NCBI GenBank assembly: GCA_964650735.1
Contig: CAZYUT010000109.1
Span: 1 to 7,250, forward strand
DNA: 7,250 nt
Direction: 5' to 3'
Source: Dichotomicrobium sp964650735
GTDB taxonomy: Bacteria > Pseudomonadota > Alphaproteobacteria > Rhizobiales > Rhodomicrobiaceae
Shown here: positions 6,487 through 7,250 of the stretch, piece by piece
Position numbering within the stretch: position 1 is the first letter of the stretch
Layout of the letters: each line of letters opens with the position of its first letter
The notes under the pieces: model-generated
Databases searched by the model: none
Seen by the model: only the letters and a program-made list of their open reading frames with translations
Told to the model about the DNA's origin: nothing
Program-made: the position numbers and the translations under genes

Positions 6487-6753
6487 ATGAAGCGATCGAA
6501 GTTCAGCGATGAGCAGATCATCGGGATCTTGAAGGAGCATGAGGCGGGCGTCGCGACCGCCGAGCTCTGTCGCCGACACGGGATCAGCACGGCGACGTTC
6601 TACGCCTGGCGCAAGAAGTTCGGCGGTATGGAGGCGTCTGACGCCAAGAAGCTGCGGGCGCTTGAGGACGAGAACGCCAAGCTGAAGAAGCTGCTCGCCG
6701 ACGCCATGCTCGACAATGCAGGTCTGAAGGATCTGCTCTCGCGAAAATGGTGA
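6487..6753 (+). CDS. IS3-family transposase OrfA (HTH DNA-binding subunit)
   Basis: Complete 88-residue OrfA of the IS407/IS511 type. It opens with MKRSKFSDEQIIGILKEHEA, has a helix-turn-helix at about residues 21-47 (AELCRRHGISTATFYAWRKK) that binds the terminal inverted repeats, and a leucine-zipper-like helix at about 52-85 (LRALEDENAKLKKLLADAML) for multimerisation with OrfA and OrfAB. It ends in SRKW and TGA, overlapping orfB. Length and motifs are normal for the family. A ribosome-binding site precedes the ATG. OrfA alone is normally regulatory, and the OrfAB fusion made by -1 frameshifting is the active transposase. Confidence 0.95.
   Translation: MKRSKFSDEQIIGILKEHEAGVATAELCRRHGISTATFYAWRKKFGGMEASDAKKLRALEDENAKLKKLLADAMLDNAGLKDLLSRKW
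6744..6747 (+). other. Likely -1 programmed frameshift site in the IS transposase
   Basis: The orfA codons CGA-AAA-TGG-TGA contain a run of four A (6744-6747), six bases before the orfA stop. A slip of one base back re-pairs AAA with AAA and moves ribosomes into the orfB frame, giving OrfAB. The orfB frame also has an ATG at 6747-6749, so separate OrfB initiation is possible. I did not identify a stimulatory downstream stem-loop with confidence. Confidence 0.5.
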
Positions 6754-7250
6754 CGCCCGCCGCCAGACGCGAAGCGGTCGCGCATCTTGTGGAGGTCCAT
6801 GAGATGAGCGAGCGGCGGGCGTGCCGAGTGACAGGCGTGGATCGGTCGAGCGCGCGCTATCGGTCGACGCGCCCAGCCGACGGCGAACTGCGTCAGCGAT
6901 TGCGGGAGCTGGCCTCAGAGCGCCGGAGGTTCGGCTATCGACGGCTCCATGTGCTTCTGAAGCGCGAGGGCGTCGAGGTGAACCGCAAACGCGTTCAACG
7001 GCTTTATCGCGAGGAGAAGTTACAGGTGCGCCGTCGTGGCGGACGAAAGCGCGCCCTGGGCTCTCGGGCGCCGATCGCGGTTCCCGATCGTGCGAACGCG
7101 CGATGGTCGCTCGACTTCGTCCACGACCAAATGACGGACGGCCGACGCTTCCGCATCCTCGCGGTCGTAGACGACTGCACTCGGGAATGCCTGGGCCTGG
7201 TTCCGGACACGTCGATCAGTGGCGTGCGCGTGGCTCGCGAACTGGACGTC
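6747..7250 (+). CDS. IS3-family transposase OrfB (integrase catalytic subunit), 3' part outside window
   Basis: The first 168 codons are present and open to the window edge, in the -1 frame relative to orfA. The N-terminal part carries a helix-turn-helix-like region, then the IS3 hallmark RRFGYRRLHVLLKREG (60-75) and VNRKRVQRLYREEKL (78-92), the HTH_21-type segment. The retroviral-integrase-like (rve) domain begins at about 118 with RWSLDFVHDQMTDGRRFRIL, where D123 is the first acidic residue of the DDE triad. VVDDCTREC follows at 140-148. The second Asp and the Glu should lie beyond the window. Its product, as OrfAB, excises the element as a circle and inserts it into new targets. No stop or frameshift damages the part visible here. 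Confidence 0.93.
   Translation, partial: MVTPAARREAVAHLVEVHEMSERRACRVTGVDRSSARYRSTRPADGELRQRLRELASERRRFGYRRLHVLLKREGVEVNRKRVQRLYREEKLQVRRRGGRKRALGSRAPIAVPDRANARWSLDFVHDQMTDGRRFRILAVVDDCTRECLGLVPDTSISGVRVARELDV

Larger units (their letters stand above)
6423..7250 (+). mobile_element. IS3-family insertion sequence (IS407/IS511-like), left part; right end outside window
   Basis: The element carries the typical IS3 pair, orfA and a -1-frame orfB with an integrase-type catalytic domain. The likely left terminus starts at 6423 with TGACGTGACCCCCGC, a TGA...CCCC end of the kind seen in the IS407 group. A second TGAC at 6428 is the alternative. About 64 bp separate this end from the orfA start, which is normal for IS3 elements. 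With the 4-bp target duplication expected for the IS407 group, CGGC (6419-6422) should reappear just beyond the right inverted repeat. The part in the window appears intact, with no frame-disrupting changes, so the element may still be active. Confidence 0.85.

Noticed and set aside
6423..6579. Continuation of the minus-strand frame of the regulator remnant into the IS, up to an ATG at 6579
   Set aside because: It runs antisense through the IS terminus and orfA; the upstream part has no HTH sequence and is open only by chance.
7004..7210. 68-codon minus-strand open frame inside IS orfB
   Set aside because: It is antisense to the conserved integrase domain and Arg/Ser-rich, so a shadow.

Overview
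The window is GC-rich, accessory-type DNA from what is most likely an alphaproteobacterium (Caulobacter/Sphingomonas-like). This is judged from base composition, codon use and an IS511/IS407-like IS3-family element. No rRNA, tRNA or CRISPR array is visible.

Layout from left to right: (1) the last 55 codons of an unidentified plus-strand gene with a charged, coiled-coil-like C-terminus (3-170); (2) a short intergenic gap (171-295); (3) a compact minus-strand operon, transcribed from right to left, that fills 296-6113; (4) a non-coding stretch (6114-6330) with the presumed operon promoter and two inverted-repeat structures; (5) the C-terminal stub of a probable XRE-type (helix-turn-helix) regulator, also on the minus strand (6331-6422); (6) the left end of an IS3-family insertion sequence (6423 to the window edge), with complete orfA and the first 168 codons of orfB.

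The operon is the centre of interest. In transcription order it encodes an 883-residue MmeI-like adenine-N6 DNA methyltransferase with its own target-recognition domain, a 702-residue superfamily 2 helicase/translocase, and a GIY-YIG (T5orf172-type) nuclease of about 351 residues. The genes are tightly coupled: 9 bp between the first and second, with a strong Shine-Dalgarno sequence overlapping the first gene's stop codon, and an overlap between the second and third. The methyltransferase resembles type IIL/IIG MmeI enzymes but shows no clear N-terminal PD-(D/E)XK nuclease core. The separate GIY-YIG protein is therefore the obvious candidate for the cutting activity and the helicase for translocation. 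Together they look like a three-component restriction-modification or phage-defence system that does not fit classical types I, II or III. This functional reading is inference from domains and gene order.

The IS appears to have landed inside the gene for the XRE-type regulator immediately upstream of the operon, leaving only its last 30 or so codons. If that protein controlled the operon, the insertion may have changed its expression.
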